Below the pieces are notes generated by a model that worked only from the letters and a program-made list of their open reading frames with translations, was not told where the DNA came from and ran no database searches. DNA of 64,000 nucleotides, from assembly GCF_008905045.1 (NCBI RefSeq), contig NZ_VWMY01000017.1:123727-187726 (forward strand), in the 5' to 3' direction. This stretch comes from Streptomyces albicerus (GTDB lineage Bacteria > Actinomycetota > Actinomycetes > Streptomycetales > Streptomycetaceae). This document shows positions 26,461 through 35,107 of this stretch, piece by piece. A program made the position numbers and the translations under genes. Position 1 is the stretch's first letter. Every line of letters starts with the position of its first letter.

Positions 26461-27380
26461 CCGCGCAGCTCCTTACCGGTGAGCTCCAAGAAGACGTCCT
26501 CCAGGGTGTGCCGCTCCACCGAGATCTTCTCCGGCATCACCCCGTGCTGGGCGCACCAGGTCGTGACGGTCGCGAGCAGCTGCGGATCGACCTTGCCGCC
26601 CACCCGGTACGAGCCCGGCGTCAGCTCGGCCGCCGTGCAGTCCGCGGGGAGGGCCTTGAGGAGGGAGGCCACGTCGAGCCCGGGGCGGCCGCTGAAGCGC
26701 AGGGTGTTCTCGGCGCCGCCGCGGCACAGCTCCTCGGGGGAGCCCTTGGCGATGACCCGGCCGGCGTCGATGATCGCCACGTCGTCGGCGAGCTGCTCGG
26801 CCTCGTCCATGTAGTGCGTGGTCAGGATGACCGAGGCACCGTCCGCGCGGAGATCGCGTACGAGATCCCAGGTGGCCCGGCGTGCCTGCGGGTCGAGGCC
26901 CGCGGTCGGTTCGTCCAGGAAGACCAGTTCGGGGCGGCCGACCACGGCCATGGCGAGCGCGAGGCGCTGCTGCTGGCCGCCCGAAAGCCGCCGGTACGTC
27001 GTACGGCCGCAGCTGCCGAGGCCCAGGCGTTCTATGAGCGCGTCCACGTCCAGCGGGTGCGCGTGCAGCTTGGCCACATGGCGGAGCATCTCGTCGGCGC
27101 GGGCGCCCGAGTAGACACCGCCGGACTGGAGCATCACGCCGATGCGGGGGCGCAGGGCGGAGGCCTCGCGTATCGGGTCGAGGCCCAGTACGCGGACGGT
27201 TCCCGAGTCCGGTTTGCGGTATCCCTCGCAGGTCTCGACGGTGGTCGTCTTGCCGGCGCCGTTGGGTCCGAGTACGGCGGTGATGCCCGCCCGGGCCACC
27301 AGATCGAGGCCGTCCACCGCGGTTTTCGTGCGGTATCGCTTGACCAGAGCCTTGATCTGGACGACAGGCTCACTTCGCAT
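26457..27380 (-). CDS. ABC transporter ATP-binding protein (DrrA-like)
   Basis: 307-residue ATPase. Walker A GPNGAGKTTT, signature LSGGQQQR, Walker B LVFLDEPTAGLDP and the H-loop TTHYMDEAEQLADD. A C-terminal extension typical of DrrA/NodI-type exporters is present (EKISVERHTLEDVFLELTGKEL). ATG 27380 is preferred; GTG 27392 is in frame. A 17-bp direct repeat with a 19-bp period (27369-27385, 27388-27404) duplicates the start region, so a second ATG with the same first codons lies at 27399 out of frame. Confidence 0.92.
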   Translation of the reverse strand: MRSEPVVQIKALVKRYRTKTAVDGLDLVARAGITAVLGPNGAGKTTTVETCEGYRKPDSGTVRVLGLDPIREASALRPRIGVMLQSGGVYSGARADEMLRHVAKLHAHPLDVDALIERLGLGSCGRTTYRRLSGGQQQRLALAMAVVGRPELVFLDEPTAGLDPQARRATWDLVRDLRADGASVILTTHYMDEAEQLADDVAIIDAGRVIAKGSPEELCRGGAENTLRFSGRPGLDVASLLKALPADCTAAELTPGSYRVGGKVDPQLLATVTTWCAQHGVMPEKISVERHTLEDVFLELTGKELRG

Positions 27381-27448
27381 GGGCGGCCTCACTTCGCATG
27401 GGCGCCAAGTCTAGGGACGGCCGAGGGGAGCACGGAGGGCGGGTCGCG

Positions 27449-28288
27449 TCACGGGCGACGCGACGCCGGTGCGTCATCGGTGATCCACTCCTCGCGCGAG
27501 CGGTGCAGCGACAGCCACCGCTCCGCGTACGCCACCGCGTCGGCCACGGGGAACAGCCGTGCGTCGGCCGCGCCCACCCGGCCCCGTACGACCGGACGGT
27601 CCCGTTCGAAGTCGGCTCCCAGTTCGTCGAACTGCTCCGAGCTGATGGAGACCTCCGTGACGATCTCCCAGCGGGACCCCTCGGGCGTACGGACGGGGCG
27701 TCCGACCTCGACGCGCGGTGAGGGGATCCGGTACTCGGCCAGGTGGAAGCTGGTGCAGGTGTCGTAACCCGCGCCGAGCAGCAGCACCCGGGCGCCGATC
27801 TCCTCGAGGCGGGCCAGGGGGCTGCGCTCGCCGAGGCGGCAGTCCGGGGCGTGTCCGTCGACCATCGCCGCCGCGCGCGGTCCGAGGGCCGCGAACGAGG
27901 TCTGCGGGTGTGCGCTGCGCAGGGCGCCCGGCCAGGTGCGTATGGTCTCCGGGATCACGCCCACCCCGCGCGTGGGCGTGACGAGCGGGTCGTACCCCGG
28001 CATCGTGGCGCGGATCGTCTCCCACCATTCCTCGGGCACGGGCGGGTTGCTCCACAGCGCCGGGTCGGAGAGATCGCCGGACTGGGTGGGGACCACGAGT
28101 GTGCCGTCGGGACCGAGCGCGTCGAGCAGTCCCTGGACGACGGCGACCGGGCCGCCGCTGACCCAGCCGAGGGAACGGAGCGACGAGTGCGCGAGGAGCG
28201 TCTCGCCGGGGCGTACGCCGAGCGCGCGCAGGTCCGCGGCGAGGGTGGCGCGGGTGACGAGTGGGCCGGTCGGAGGGGGTGTCGGCAT
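27449..28288 (-). CDS. AAC(3)-family aminoglycoside N-acetyltransferase-like protein
   Basis: 279 residues of the Antibiotic_NAT family, which acetylates the 3-amino group of aminoglycosides with acetyl-CoA. Motifs: VRPGETLLAHSSLRSLGW, DGTLVVPTQSGDLSDPALW, LVTPTRGVGVIPETIRTWPG, RSAHPQTSFAALG, LLLGAGYDTCTSFHLAEY. ATG 28288 (MPTPPPTGPLVTR) has GAGGAG about 10 nt upstream. Chromosomal family members often do not give resistance, so the natural substrate is unknown. Divergent from sufR. Confidence 0.88.
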   Translation of the reverse strand: MPTPPPTGPLVTRATLAADLRALGVRPGETLLAHSSLRSLGWVSGGPVAVVQGLLDALGPDGTLVVPTQSGDLSDPALWSNPPVPEEWWETIRATMPGYDPLVTPTRGVGVIPETIRTWPGALRSAHPQTSFAALGPRAAAMVDGHAPDCRLGERSPLARLEEIGARVLLLGAGYDTCTSFHLAEYRIPSPRVEVGRPVRTPEGSRWEIVTEVSISSEQFDELGADFERDRPVVRGRVGAADARLFPVADAVAYAERWLSLHRSREEWITDDAPASRRP

Positions 28289-28358
28289 GGTTGGGCAGTC
28301 TCCTCGACAACCCCTCACCGCGCCACCGAATTGATCGATCAAAGATCATTCCCGCAGG

Positions 28359-28377
28359 TCAGATTAGGTTTACCTAA
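28359..28377. promoter_or_regulatory. iron-box-like site (IdeR/DmdR type)
   Basis: This 19-bp stretch matches 15 of 19 positions of the remembered actinobacterial iron box TTAGGTTAGGCTAACCTAA, and contains TTAGGT-TT-ACCTAA. It lies 72 bp upstream of the sufR start, between the divergent AAC-like gene and the suf operon. A separate perfect palindrome TTGATCGATCAA lies at 28331-28342. Confidence 0.6.
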
Positions 28378-28448
28378 GTGATGCACCGCACCCCGGGTGG
28401 CATGGACGCGGCTTGTCAGTCTCTGAGGAATTACGCAACAATGGCGTT

Positions 28449-29174
28449 GTGAAAAACGTTGGCGCGGCTCCGCAGGAGGAACTCGCGACCGGGGAGCGCT
28501 CCACGCGCAACCGGGTCGCGCGATCCATCCTGGACCACGGCCCGTCGACCGTCGCCGACCTCGCAGGCCGGCTGGGCCTCACCCAGGCCGCCGTGCGACG
28601 GCACCTCGACGCGCTGGTCGCGGACGACGTCGTGGAGGCCCGTGAGAAGCGGGTCTACGGCGCCCGTACACGCGGGCGGCCCGCCAAGGTGTTCGCCCTG
28701 ACCGACTGCGGCCGGGACGCCTTCGACCAGTCCTACGACAAGCTCGCCGCGGACGCCCTGCGCTGGATCGCGGCGCGCGAGGGCGGGGACGAGGCCGTCG
28801 TCGCCTTCGCCCGCGCCAGGATGGCCGCCCAGGCCGAGGCGTACCGCAAGGCCGTCGAGGCCGCCGCGCCCGAGAAGCGCACGGAAGCCCTGGCCAAGGC
28901 CCTGAGCGTGGACGGGTACGCTGCTACGGCGCGCAGCGCACCGGTCGGCGAGCAGCTCTGCCAGCACCACTGCCCGGTCGCCCATGTCGCCGAGCAGTTT
29001 CCGCAGCTGTGCGAGGCGGAGACCGAGATCTTCTCCCAGTTGCTCGGCACACATGTGCAGCGACTGGCAACCATCGCCCACGGCGACGGCGTCTGTACGA
29101 CGTTCATCCCCAGGGCAGCCCCCAAGACCACCGACAACGCATCTGCAAGCACGGCCGGGAGGAACCCCGCATGA
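28449..29174 (+). CDS. sufR: SufR-like iron-sulfur-sensing transcriptional regulator
   Basis: Repressor of the suf operon. About 241 residues from GTG 28449 (VKNVGAAPQEEL). The N-terminal winged HTH is STVADLAGRLGLTQAAVRRH. The C-terminal half carries the cluster ligands C-x3-C-x12-C (CQHHCPVAHVAEQFPQLC) and a further Cys in GDGVCTTF. In characterised homologues these bind an Fe-S cluster and release DNA when the cluster is lost. The stop overlaps the sufB start by 4 bp, so it is the first gene of the operon it is expected to control. ATG 28413 is in frame but has no better site. Confidence 0.93.
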   Translation: MKNVGAAPQEELATGERSTRNRVARSILDHGPSTVADLAGRLGLTQAAVRRHLDALVADDVVEAREKRVYGARTRGRPAKVFALTDCGRDAFDQSYDKLAADALRWIAAREGGDEAVVAFARARMAAQAEAYRKAVEAAAPEKRTEALAKALSVDGYAATARSAPVGEQLCQHHCPVAHVAEQFPQLCEAETEIFSQLLGTHVQRLATIAHGDGVCTTFIPRAAPKTTDNASASTAGRNPA

Positions 29175-30592
29175 CTCTCCCCACGGAGACTGCCCACCCC
29201 GAACTCGAGGGTCTGGGTAAGTACGAATACGGCTGGGCCGACTCCGACACGGCCGGCGCCTCTGCCAAGCGCGGCATCAACGAGGACGTCGTCCGCGACA
29301 TCTCCGGGAAGAAGAACGAGCCGGAGTGGATGACCAAGCTCCGCCTCAAGGGCCTGCGCCTGTTCGAGAAGAAGCCCATGCCGAACTGGGGCTCCGACCT
29401 CTCGGGCATCGACTTCGACAACATCAAGTACTTCGTACGCTCCACGGAGAAGCAGGCGGAGTCCTGGGAGGACCTGCCCGAGGACATCAAGAACACGTAC
29501 GACAAGCTCGGCATCCCGGAGGCGGAGAAGCAGCGCCTCGTCGCCGGTGTCGCGGCCCAGTACGAGTCCGAGGTCGTCTACCACCAGATCCGCGAGGACC
29601 TGGAGGAGCAGGGCGTCATCTTCCTGGACACCGACACGGCCCTGAAGGAGCACCCGGAGCTCTTCAAGGAGTACTTCGGGACGGTCATCCCCGTCGGCGA
29701 CAACAAGTTCGCGTCGCTGAACTCCGCGGTGTGGTCGGGCGGCTCCTTCATCTACGTGCCGAAGGGCGTGCAGGTCGAGATTCCGCTCCAGGCCTACTTC
29801 CGTATCAACACGGAGAACATGGGCCAGTTCGAGCGGACGCTGATCATCGTCGACGAGGGTGCGTACGTGCACTACGTCGAGGGCTGCACCGCCCCGATCT
29901 ACAAGTCGGACTCGCTGCACTCCGCGGTCGTCGAGATCATCGTCAAGAAGAACGCCCGCTGCCGTTACACGACCATCCAGAACTGGTCGAACAACGTCTA
30001 CAACCTGGTCACCAAGCGTGCCGTGGCGTACGAGGGCGCGACCATGGAGTGGATCGACGGCAACATCGGCTCCAAGGTGACGATGAAGTACCCGGCCGTC
30101 TACCTGATGGGCGAGCACGCCAAGGGCGAGACCCTGTCCATCGCCTTCGCGGGCGAGGGCCAGCACCAGGACGCCGGCTCCAAGATGGTCCACATGGCGC
30201 CGAACACCTCGTCCAACATCGTGTCGAAGTCCGTCGCCCGCGGTGGCGGCCGTACCTCCTACCGAGGTCTGGTGGAGATCGGCGAGGGCGCCCACGGCTC
30301 CAAGTCCAACGTGCTCTGCGACGCGCTGCTCGTCGACACGATCTCCCGCTCGGACACGTACCCGTACGTGGACGTGCGTGAGGACGACGTCTCCATGGGC
30401 CACGAGGCCACCGTCTCCAAGGTCTCCGAGGACCAGCTCTTCTACCTGATGAGCCGCGGTCTGAGCGAGTTCGAGGCGATGGCCATGATCGTGCGCGGCT
30501 TCGTCGAGCCCATCGCGAAGGAGCTGCCCATGGAGTACGCCCTCGAGCTCAACCGGCTGATCGAGCTGCAGATGGAAGGCGCGGTCGGTTAA
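29171..30592 (+). CDS. sufB: Fe-S cluster scaffold complex subunit SufB
   Basis: Central scaffold of the SUF machinery (SufBCD), 473 residues, typical length. The start segment MTLPTETAHPELEGLG overlaps sufR (ATGA). Conserved C-terminal core: VEGCTAPIYKSDSLHSAVVE (with the key Cys), NWSNNVYNLVTKRA, GSKVTMKYPAVYLMGE, SNVLCDALLVD and the end motif YALELNRLIELQMEG. No intein or insertion is seen. Confidence 0.97.
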   Translation: MTLPTETAHPELEGLGKYEYGWADSDTAGASAKRGINEDVVRDISGKKNEPEWMTKLRLKGLRLFEKKPMPNWGSDLSGIDFDNIKYFVRSTEKQAESWEDLPEDIKNTYDKLGIPEAEKQRLVAGVAAQYESEVVYHQIREDLEEQGVIFLDTDTALKEHPELFKEYFGTVIPVGDNKFASLNSAVWSGGSFIYVPKGVQVEIPLQAYFRINTENMGQFERTLIIVDEGAYVHYVEGCTAPIYKSDSLHSAVVEIIVKKNARCRYTTIQNWSNNVYNLVTKRAVAYEGATMEWIDGNIGSKVTMKYPAVYLMGEHAKGETLSIAFAGEGQHQDAGSKMVHMAPNTSSNIVSKSVARGGGRTSYRGLVEIGEGAHGSKSNVLCDALLVDTISRSDTYPYVDVREDDVSMGHEATVSKVSEDQLFYLMSRGLSEFEAMAMIVRGFVEPIAKELPMEYALELNRLIELQMEGAVG

Positions 30593-30654
30593 GACCCGTC
30601 GTCCGAAGCAGTCGCCAGATTTCTTGACGTAGGAAAGAGAGCAGACCGACAGCC

Positions 30655-31836
30655 ATGGCTGAGGCTCAGAACATCCCGGTGGGATCCACCACCGCCGGCC
30701 AGATCGCGGTGGCCGCCGAGTCGACCGTCGCCACGCGCATGAGTGCGCCCCCGTCCTTCGACGTGCAGGACTTCCCGGTCCCGCACGGCCGCGAGGAGGA
30801 GTGGCGGTTCACGCCGCTGGAGCGGCTGCGCGGGCTGCACGACGGCACCGCGGTCGCCACCGGCGACGGCGTGAAGGTCGACATCGACGCGCCCGAGGGC
30901 GTCATCGTCGAGACCGTCGGCCGTGACGACGCGCGCATCGGCAAGGCGGGCACCCCGGTGGACCGTGTCGCCGCCCAGGCCTACTCGGCGTTCGAGAAGG
31001 CCGGAGTCGTCACCGTCCCCAAGGAGACGGTGCTCACCGAGCCGATCCGCATCGCCGTGCACGGCGAGGGCGGGATCGCCTACGGCCACCAGGTCGTCGA
31101 GCTCGGAGCCTTCGCCGAGGCCGTCGTCATCATCGACCACACCGGTGACGCCGTGCTCGCAGCCAACGTCGACTACATCCTGGGCGACGGCGCCAAGCTG
31201 ACCGTCGTCTCCGTCCAGGACTGGGACGACAAGGCCGTGCACGTGGGCCAGCACAACGCGCTGATCGGCCGCGACGCCACCTTCAAGTCGTTCGTGGTCA
31301 CCTTCGGCGGCGACCTCGTCCGCCTTCACCCGCGCGTCGCGTACGCCGGCACCGGCGGCGAGGCCGAGCTCTTCGGCCTGTACTTCACGGACGCCGGCCA
31401 GCACCAGGAGCACCGCCTCCTGGTCGACCACAACACTCCGCACTGCAAGTCGAACGTCGCCTACAAGGGCGCGCTCCAGGGCCAGGACGCCCACGCCGTG
31501 TGGATCGGCGACGTCCTCATCGAGGCCAAGGCCGAGGGCACGGACACCTACGAGATGAACCGGAACCTGGTTCTGACCGACGGCGCCCGTGTCGACTCCG
31601 TGCCGAACCTCGAGATCGAGACCGGCGAGATCGTCGGCGCGGGGCACGCCAGCGCCACCGGCCGCTTCGACGACGAGCAGCTCTTCTACCTGATGGCCCG
31701 CGGCATCCCGGCCGACGAGGCCCGCCGCCTGGTGGTCCGCGGCTTCTTCGCCGAGCTGGTCCAGCAGATCGGCGTCGACGACATCGAAGAGCGCCTTCTC
31801 GTGAAGATCGACGAGGAGCTGGAGGCGTCGGTCTGA
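30655..31836 (+). CDS. sufD: Fe-S cluster assembly protein SufD
   Basis: SufB partner in the SufBC2D complex, 393 residues. It has the alanine-rich N-terminal region, HGREEEWRFTPLERLRGLHDG, and the beta-helix core ending HASATGRFDDEQLFYLMARG and RRLVVRGFFAELVQQIG. Start ATG 30655, 62 bp after sufB. The stop overlaps the next start by one base (TGATG). Confidence 0.97.
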   Translation: MAEAQNIPVGSTTAGQIAVAAESTVATRMSAPPSFDVQDFPVPHGREEEWRFTPLERLRGLHDGTAVATGDGVKVDIDAPEGVIVETVGRDDARIGKAGTPVDRVAAQAYSAFEKAGVVTVPKETVLTEPIRIAVHGEGGIAYGHQVVELGAFAEAVVIIDHTGDAVLAANVDYILGDGAKLTVVSVQDWDDKAVHVGQHNALIGRDATFKSFVVTFGGDLVRLHPRVAYAGTGGEAELFGLYFTDAGQHQEHRLLVDHNTPHCKSNVAYKGALQGQDAHAVWIGDVLIEAKAEGTDTYEMNRNLVLTDGARVDSVPNLEIETGEIVGAGHASATGRFDDEQLFYLMARGIPADEARRLVVRGFFAELVQQIGVDDIEERLLVKIDEELEASV

Positions 31837-32159
31837 TGGCCACCGCGTACGTACGCGCCTGCGGGCTGAGCGAGCTGGAGGAGGACACCCCGAAGCGGGT
31901 GGAACTCGACGGCACGCCGGTCTCGGTCGTGCAGACCGAGGGGGAGGTGTTCGCGATCTACGACATCTGCTCCCACGCGAACGTCTCGCTCTCCGAGGGC
32001 GAGGTGGAGGACTGCCAGATCGAGTGCTGGCTGCACGGCTCCAGCTTCGACCTCCGTACCGGCAAGCCGTCCGGCCTTCCCGCGACGCGCCCCGTCCCCG
32101 TATACCCCGTAAAGATCGAAGGGGACGACGTGCTCGTCTCCCTCTCCCAGGAGTCCTGA
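31836..32159 (+). CDS. Rieske-type [2Fe-2S] ferredoxin in the suf operon
   Basis: 107-residue non-haem ferredoxin. The Rieske ligands are present as CSH (near residue 46) and CWLHGSSFDL, which hold a [2Fe-2S] cluster with two Cys and two His. It lies between sufD and sufC, a placement common in actinobacteria. It may donate electrons for cluster assembly, an inference from context. One-base overlap with sufD. Confidence 0.93.
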   Translation: MATAYVRACGLSELEEDTPKRVELDGTPVSVVQTEGEVFAIYDICSHANVSLSEGEVEDCQIECWLHGSSFDLRTGKPSGLPATRPVPVYPVKIEGDDVLVSLSQES

Positions 32160-32166
32160 GGCACCC

Positions 32167-32931
32167 ATGGCAACGCTTGAAATCCGAGACCTGCACGTCA
32201 CCGTCGAGGTCGAGAACGGCACGAAGGAAATCCTCAAGGGTGTCGACCTCACCGTGAAGCAGGGCGAGACGCACGCCATCATGGGCCCGAACGGCTCCGG
32301 CAAGTCGACTCTCGCCTACTCGCTCGCGGGTCACCCCAAGTACACGATCACCAGCGGCACCGTGCTGCTCGACGGCGAGGACGTCCTGGGGATGTCCGTC
32401 GACGAGCGCGCCCGCGCGGGCCTGTTCCTGGCGATGCAGTACCCGGTCGAGGTCCCCGGTGTCTCGGTCTCCAACTTCCTGCGCACCTCCGCCACCGCGA
32501 TCCGCGGCGAGGCCCCCAAGCTGCGTACGTGGGTGAAGGAGGTCAAGGAGACCATGCAGCGTCTCAACATGGACCCGGCCTTCGCCGAGCGCAATGTGAA
32601 CGAGGGCTTCTCCGGCGGTGAGAAGAAGCGCCACGAGATCCTTCAGCTGGAGCTGCTCAAGCCGAAGATCGCGATCCTCGACGAGACCGACTCCGGCCTG
32701 GACGTCGACGCCCTGCGCGTCGTCTCCGAGGGCGTCAACCGCGTCCGCGAGAGCGGCGAGGTGGGCACCATGCTGATCACGCACTACACGCGCATCCTGC
32801 GCTACATCAAGCCCGACTACGTGCACGTCTTCTCCGCGGGCCGGATCGTCGAGTCCGGCGGCGCCGAGCTCGCCGACAAGCTGGAGAACGAGGGCTACGA
32901 GGTTTACACGAAGGGTGGCGCATCCGCGTGA
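32167..32931 (+). CDS. sufC: Fe-S cluster assembly ATPase SufC
   Basis: ABC-type ATPase of the SufBC2D complex, 254 residues. Walker A GPNGSGKST, Q-loop AMQYPVEVPGV, signature FSGGEKKRHE, Walker B IAILDETDSGLD and ITHYTRIL. Start ATG 32167; the stop overlaps sufS by 4 bp (GTGA). Confidence 0.97.
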   Translation: MATLEIRDLHVTVEVENGTKEILKGVDLTVKQGETHAIMGPNGSGKSTLAYSLAGHPKYTITSGTVLLDGEDVLGMSVDERARAGLFLAMQYPVEVPGVSVSNFLRTSATAIRGEAPKLRTWVKEVKETMQRLNMDPAFAERNVNEGFSGGEKKRHEILQLELLKPKIAILDETDSGLDVDALRVVSEGVNRVRESGEVGTMLITHYTRILRYIKPDYVHVFSAGRIVESGGAELADKLENEGYEVYTKGGASA

Positions 32932-34184
32932 CACAGCTGCCGGGCCTCCTCGACACCGAGGCGATCCGCAAGGACTTCCCCATCCTGGACCGCCAGGTCC
33001 ACGACGGTAAGAAGCTCGTGTACCTGGACAACGCGGCGACCTCGCAGAAGCCGCGCCAGGTGCTGGACGCACTCAGTGGTTACTACGAGCAGTACAACGC
33101 CAACGTCCACCGCGGTGTGCATGTGCTCGCCGAGGAGGCCACGGCGCTGTACGAGGGCGCGCGCGACAAGGTCGCCGCGTTCATCAACGCGCCGAGCCGC
33201 GACGAGGTGATCTTCACCAAGAACGCCTCCGAGTCGCTCAACCTCGTGGCCAACATGCTCGGCTGGGCCGACGAGCCCTACCGGGTCGACCACGAGACCG
33301 AGATCGTCATCACGGAGATGGAGCACCACTCCAACATCGTTCCGTGGCAGCTGCTGTCGCAGCGCACGGGCGCGAAGCTGAAGTGGTTCGGCCTCACCGA
33401 CGACGGCCGCCTCGATCTGTCCAACATCGACGAGATCATCACCGAGAAGACGAAGATCGTCTCCTTCGTGCTCGTGTCCAACATCCTGGGCACGATCAAC
33501 CCGGTCGAGGCGATAGTGCGCCGCGCGCAGGAGGTCGGCGCGCTGGTCTGCATCGACGCCTCGCAGGCAGCCCCGCACATGCCGCTGGACGTGCAGGCCC
33601 TACAGGCCGACTTCGTGGCCTTCACCGGCCACAAGATGTGCGGCCCGACGGGCATCGGCGTCCTCTGGGGCCGCCAGGAGCTCCTCGAGGACCTGCCTCC
33701 GTTCCTCGGCGGCGGCGAGATGATCGAGACGGTGTCGATGCACTCGTCGACGTACGCTCCCGCCCCGCACAAGTTCGAGGCGGGCACCCCGCCGATCGCG
33801 CAGGCGGTCGGCCTCGGCGCGGCGATCGACTACCTGTCCGCGATCGGCATGGACAAGATCCTCGCCCACGAGCACGCGCTCACCGAGTACGCGGTCAAGC
33901 GGCTCGCGGAGGTCCCGGACATCAGGATCATCGGCCCGACGACGGCCGAGGAGCGTGGCGCGGCGATCTCGTTCACACTGGGTGACATCCACCCGCACGA
34001 CGTGGGCCAGGTCCTCGACGAGCAGGGCATCGCGGTACGGGTCGGCCACCACTGCGCACGGCCTGTCTGCCTGCGGTACGGAATTCCTGCGACCACGCGA
34101 GCGTCGTTCTATCTGTACTCCACGCCGGCCGAGATCGACGCACTGGTCGACGGCCTGGAGCACGTACGGAACTTCTTCGGCTGA
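32928..34184 (+). CDS. sufS: cysteine desulfurase SufS
   Basis: PLP-dependent group II cysteine desulfurase, 418 residues, supplying sulfur for cluster assembly. Motifs: YLDNAATSQKPRQVLDAL, HRGVHVLAEEATALYE, EMEHHSNIVPWQ, FTGHKMCGPTGIGVLWG with the PLP lysine, and GHHCARPVCLRYGIPATTRAS with the catalytic Cys region. GTG start overlaps sufC. Confidence 0.97.
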   Translation: MTQLPGLLDTEAIRKDFPILDRQVHDGKKLVYLDNAATSQKPRQVLDALSGYYEQYNANVHRGVHVLAEEATALYEGARDKVAAFINAPSRDEVIFTKNASESLNLVANMLGWADEPYRVDHETEIVITEMEHHSNIVPWQLLSQRTGAKLKWFGLTDDGRLDLSNIDEIITEKTKIVSFVLVSNILGTINPVEAIVRRAQEVGALVCIDASQAAPHMPLDVQALQADFVAFTGHKMCGPTGIGVLWGRQELLEDLPPFLGGGEMIETVSMHSSTYAPAPHKFEAGTPPIAQAVGLGAAIDYLSAIGMDKILAHEHALTEYAVKRLAEVPDIRIIGPTTAEERGAAISFTLGDIHPHDVGQVLDEQGIAVRVGHHCARPVCLRYGIPATTRASFYLYSTPAEIDALVDGLEHVRNFFG

Positions 34185-34200
34185 GGAGCTGGCTGGAATC

Positions 34201-34668
34201 GTGAAGCTGGATTCGATGTACCAGGAAGTCATCCTGGACCACTACAAGCACCCGCACGGGCGTGGTCTGCGGGATGGCGACGCCGAGGTGCACCACGTCA
34301 ACCCGACGTGCGGCGACGAGATCACCCTGCGCGTGAAGTACGACGGCACGAAGATCAGCGATGTCTCGTACGAGGGCCAGGGCTGCTCCATCAGCCAGGC
34401 TTCGGCCTCCGTGCTGAACGAACTGCTCGTCGGCAAGGAACTCGCCGAGGCGCAGAAGATCCAGGAGACCTTCCTGGAGCTGATGCAGTCCAAGGGCCGC
34501 ATCGAGCCTGACGACGCGATGGAGGAGGTCCTGGAGGACGCGGTCGCGTTCGCCGGGGTCTCCAAGTACCCCGCCCGTGTGAAGTGCGCGCTGCTGAGCT
34601 GGATGGCGTGGAAGGACGCGACGGCCCAGGCCCTGGGCTCGGACGCCGCTGAAAGGAAGACGGCATGA
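34201..34668 (+). CDS. sufU: SufU sulfur-relay/scaffold protein
   Basis: 155 residues of the zinc-dependent SufU family that accepts sulfur from SufS. Ligands: NPTCGDEI, GQGCSISQASASVL and RVKCALLSW, the three conserved Cys plus an Asp. GTG 34201, 16 bp after sufS. The stop overlaps the next gene by 4 bp. Confidence 0.96.
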   Translation: MKLDSMYQEVILDHYKHPHGRGLRDGDAEVHHVNPTCGDEITLRVKYDGTKISDVSYEGQGCSISQASASVLNELLVGKELAEAQKIQETFLELMQSKGRIEPDDAMEEVLEDAVAFAGVSKYPARVKCALLSWMAWKDATAQALGSDAAERKTA

Positions 34669-34997
34669 GCGAGACCATCGAGATGAAGCCCGCCTCGGAG
34701 GAGGAGCTCCGCGAGGCCCTGTACGACGTCGTCGACCCCGAGCTGGGCATCGACGTCGTCAACCTCGGGCTGATCTACGGTATCCACATCGACGACGCGA
34801 ACATCGCGACGATCGACATGACTCTGACGTCGGCGGCCTGTCCGCTCACCGATGTCATCGAGGACCAGGCCAAGTCCGCCACGGACGGCCTCGTCAACGA
34901 ACTGCGCATCAACTGGGTGTGGATGCCCCCGTGGGGCCCCGACAAGATCACGGACGACGGCCGTGAGCAGCTTCGGGCGCTGGGCTTCAACGTCTGA
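34665..34997 (+). CDS. sufT: SufT/DUF59 (MIP18) iron-sulfur maturation factor
   Basis: 110 residues of the DUF59 family. Motif EALYDVVDPELGIDVVNLGLIYG is followed by MTLTSAACPLTDVIEDQ with the conserved Cys. It acts late in Fe-S protein maturation in other actinobacteria and Staphylococcus. Last gene of the operon; a strong terminator follows. Confidence 0.94.
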   Translation: MSETIEMKPASEEELREALYDVVDPELGIDVVNLGLIYGIHIDDANIATIDMTLTSAACPLTDVIEDQAKSATDGLVNELRINWVWMPPWGPDKITDDGREQLRALGFNV

Positions 34998-35027
34998 GTT
35001 CTGTGTCTGACCTCTGTGTGTATGTGT

Positions 35028-35057
35028 GCGGCCCCCGGCTCTTGTGCCGGGGGCCGC
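35028..35057 (+). terminator. suf operon terminator
   Basis: Perfect 12-bp arms (35028-35039 and 35046-35057) with loop TCTTGT, followed by ATTCG. Placed 30 bp after the sufT stop, and also 3' of the minus-strand AbfB-domain gene, so it may work both ways. Confidence 0.9.
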
Positions 35058-35107
35058 ATTCGTTTGATCTCCGGGAGAGCCGTTCGGTTCGGCTGCCGGG
35101 GAACCGC

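Noticed and set aside
30589..33072. 827-residue minus-strand frame over suf genes
   Set aside because: It covers sufD, the Rieske gene, sufC and sufS, which have clear families on the plus strand.
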